In this document: positions 39,537 to 41,013 of the stretch, piece after piece | How the letters are laid out: every line of letters begins with the position of its first letter | Position numbering within the stretch: the first letter of the stretch is position 1 | Assembly: GCA_000990945.1 (NCBI GenBank) | Contig: LBQR01000022.1 | Span: forward strand, 1-41,013 | DNA: 41,013 bases | Direction: 5' to 3' | From: Candidatus Moranbacteria bacterium GW2011_GWF2_35_54 | GTDB lineage: Bacteria > Patescibacteriota > Minisyncoccia > Moranbacterales > UBA9337 | The notes under the pieces: generated by a model | Database searches by the model: none | What the model saw: the letters and a program-made list of their open reading frames with translations, nothing else | Told to the model about the DNA's origin: nothing | Translations under genes and position numbers: made by a program

Positions 39537-39896
39537 TTATTTACCAGCGCATTTCATACATTTTTCAGCTGATGGGTTAGCTTCCAATCTTTCGGGAGAG
39601 ATATCTACTCCGCATTCTTCGCAAGCTCCATAAGTTCCATTTTTTATTTTTTCTAAAGCATTGTTGATTTCCTTCAACTGTTCTTCTAAATTGCTCTCCA
39701 AAGCGACGTTATCCACATATTCCTCAACCTCAGAAGCATTATCTTCTCTGTCACTGCCTATTTCTTCATGCTTTATTTCATAATCCCCGTTATCAGAAGT
39801 TGGATTAGCTATTCGGCTAAGTTCTTCTTTCAATTTATTTTTTTGTTCAATTAAAATCCCTTCAAATTTTTTAAGATCTTTTTCATTTAATGCCAT
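39537..39896 (-). CDS. TraR/DksA-type C4 zinc finger protein
   Basis: ALEKIKNGTYGACEECGVDISPERLEANPSAEKCMKCA. Confidence 0.92.
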   Translation of the reverse strand: MALNEKDLKKFEGILIEQKNKLKEELSRIANPTSDNGDYEIKHEEIGSDREDNASEVEEYVDNVALESNLEEQLKEINNALEKIKNGTYGACEECGVDISPERLEANPSAEKCMKCAGK

Positions 39897-40006
39897 ATTT
39901 TTTTATAATAACACTTAATCCATACGGATAAATTAAGGCTATGTCTGTTTACTGCTTATATATCTATATTATCAATTTAACCTGAAGATGTCTAGAGTCA
40001 GTCATT

Positions 40007-40046
40007 TTAGCATTTTAACATATTAGCACGTTAACAATTTAACAAA
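40007..40046 (-). repeat. Octamer array, continuing as looser period-8 sequence to about 40108
   Basis: TTAGCATT TTAACATA TTAGCACG TTAACAAT TTAACAAA. Confidence 0.78.
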
Positions 40047-40170
40047 AAGCATCAAAACTTTAAAACAATTGAACAATGGAGCATTAAAACAAAAAACAAC
40101 ACAACAATTTTATTATAAAATTTTACATTCTCAAATTCATAATTCTTTATTCTTAATTCATCCCCATACT

Positions 40171-41013
40171 TTACAAACTAACTATTTTCTTCCTCAATAA
40201 ATCCATTTCCGAAATATTTTCTTTATCAAACAAAAAATAATAATTTTTGCCGTGTCCACCATGAGCCGAAGTAACCTCTTTTATTTGATCATCCAGCATT
40301 TTTAGTATTTTTACCGGATAATTTCCCTCTCTTCCCACTATTTCAATTTCATCCGTACTATAAATCGCATTATGCACTTTCACTTCAAGTAAACTAGCAT
40401 TTTTCGTATTCTTCCCTTTTGTTTTTTTTGTTTCATGTTTCATGTTCCATGTTCCATGACCTACGACTTCTCCGACAAACTCAAACTCACTCTTATTATG
40501 AGAGTTGGCGAAATTATGCTCCGGCTCAGTTCCTAAAAGAAACCCCGTCGTGTAACCGCGATGAACCAAATCACCGAGATTTTTCTGTTCTTTTTTAATT
40601 ATCTTTTTTAAATTTTTATCTTTGCTGCTAATTGCGTTGCTAACATTTCGATAAGCCCTGACCACTGTGGCTAAATAATAAACACTTTTATTCCGTCCCT
40701 CAATCTTAAAAGAATCCACTCCGGCTTTAACTAATTCATCTAAATAACTCAGTAAATTTAAATCTTTACTATTAAAAAAATAAGTCCCCTGTCTATCCTC
40801 TTCCAAATCAATTTCAAACTCCCCCCGTTTATCCACCACAGTCATCTCCTTAATTTCATTTTTTGTATTTTGATTTTTTAATTTTGAATTCTTGCCTGCC
40901 GGTAGGCAGGGTGTTTGGAAATTGGAAATTGGAAATTGGAAATTGCGTGTATACTCCCATCGACATGGTTGCGAGCAATCCCCTAAATTAGCACTTTTAT
41001 TGCTCATCCATTT
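40171..41013 (-). CDS. U32 family peptidase, partial (N-terminus beyond window) with two in-frame low-complexity insertions
   Basis: SNKSANLGDCSQPCRWEY, GTYFFNSKDLNLLSYLDELVKAGVDSFKIEGRNKSVYYLATVVRAYR; M at 41007 is probably internal. Confidence 0.9.
   Translation of the reverse strand, partial: KWMSNKSANLGDCSQPCRWEYTRNFQFPISNFQTPCLPAGKNSKLKNQNTKNEIKEMTVVDKRGEFEIDLEEDRQGTYFFNSKDLNLLSYLDELVKAGVDSFKIEGRNKSVYYLATVVRAYRNVSNAISSKDKNLKKIIKKEQKNLGDLVHRGYTTGFLLGTEPEHNFANSHNKSEFEFVGEVVGHGTWNMKHETKKTKGKNTKNASLLEVKVHNAIYSTDEIEIVGREGNYPVKILKMLDDQIKEVTSAHGGHGKNYYFLFDKENISEMDLLRKKIVSL

Overview
This 41 kb AT-rich window looks like chromosome from a Patescibacteria/CPR-type bacterium (lineage is inferred from gene content and repeat style, not proven). 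Housekeeping genes: gyrB, polA, pyk, engB/ysxC, tsaE, lspA, clpC, a YifB/ComM-type ATPase, a SpoU/TrmH methyltransferase, FKBP and cyclophilin isomerases, a DksA/TraR zinc-finger protein and a U32 peptidase cut by the right edge. Envelope and accessory genes: a GT39-like membrane glycosyltransferase, GtrA, DUF4012, a CAP-domain protein, a MarR + HlyD-type adaptor + RND permease operon, and several small membrane proteins. tRNAs: Ala(GGC), Gly(TCC), Ser(GGA). Two genes look frameshifted (LytR_C-domain protein, ComF). No CRISPR array, rRNA, prophage or transposase was seen. The most unusual content is intergenic: (i) degenerate octamer arrays, TTARCAYN read on the strand opposite the downstream gene, near many gene 5' ends; (ii) hairpins with an AGTA/TACT loop and compensatory stem changes, embedded in dispersed repeats; (iii) a three-copy MITE-like element; (iv) other period-7/8/9 word arrays; and (v) the same kinds of word repeats inserted in frame in the U32 peptidase gene. 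All calls come from reading the sequence; no database search was run.
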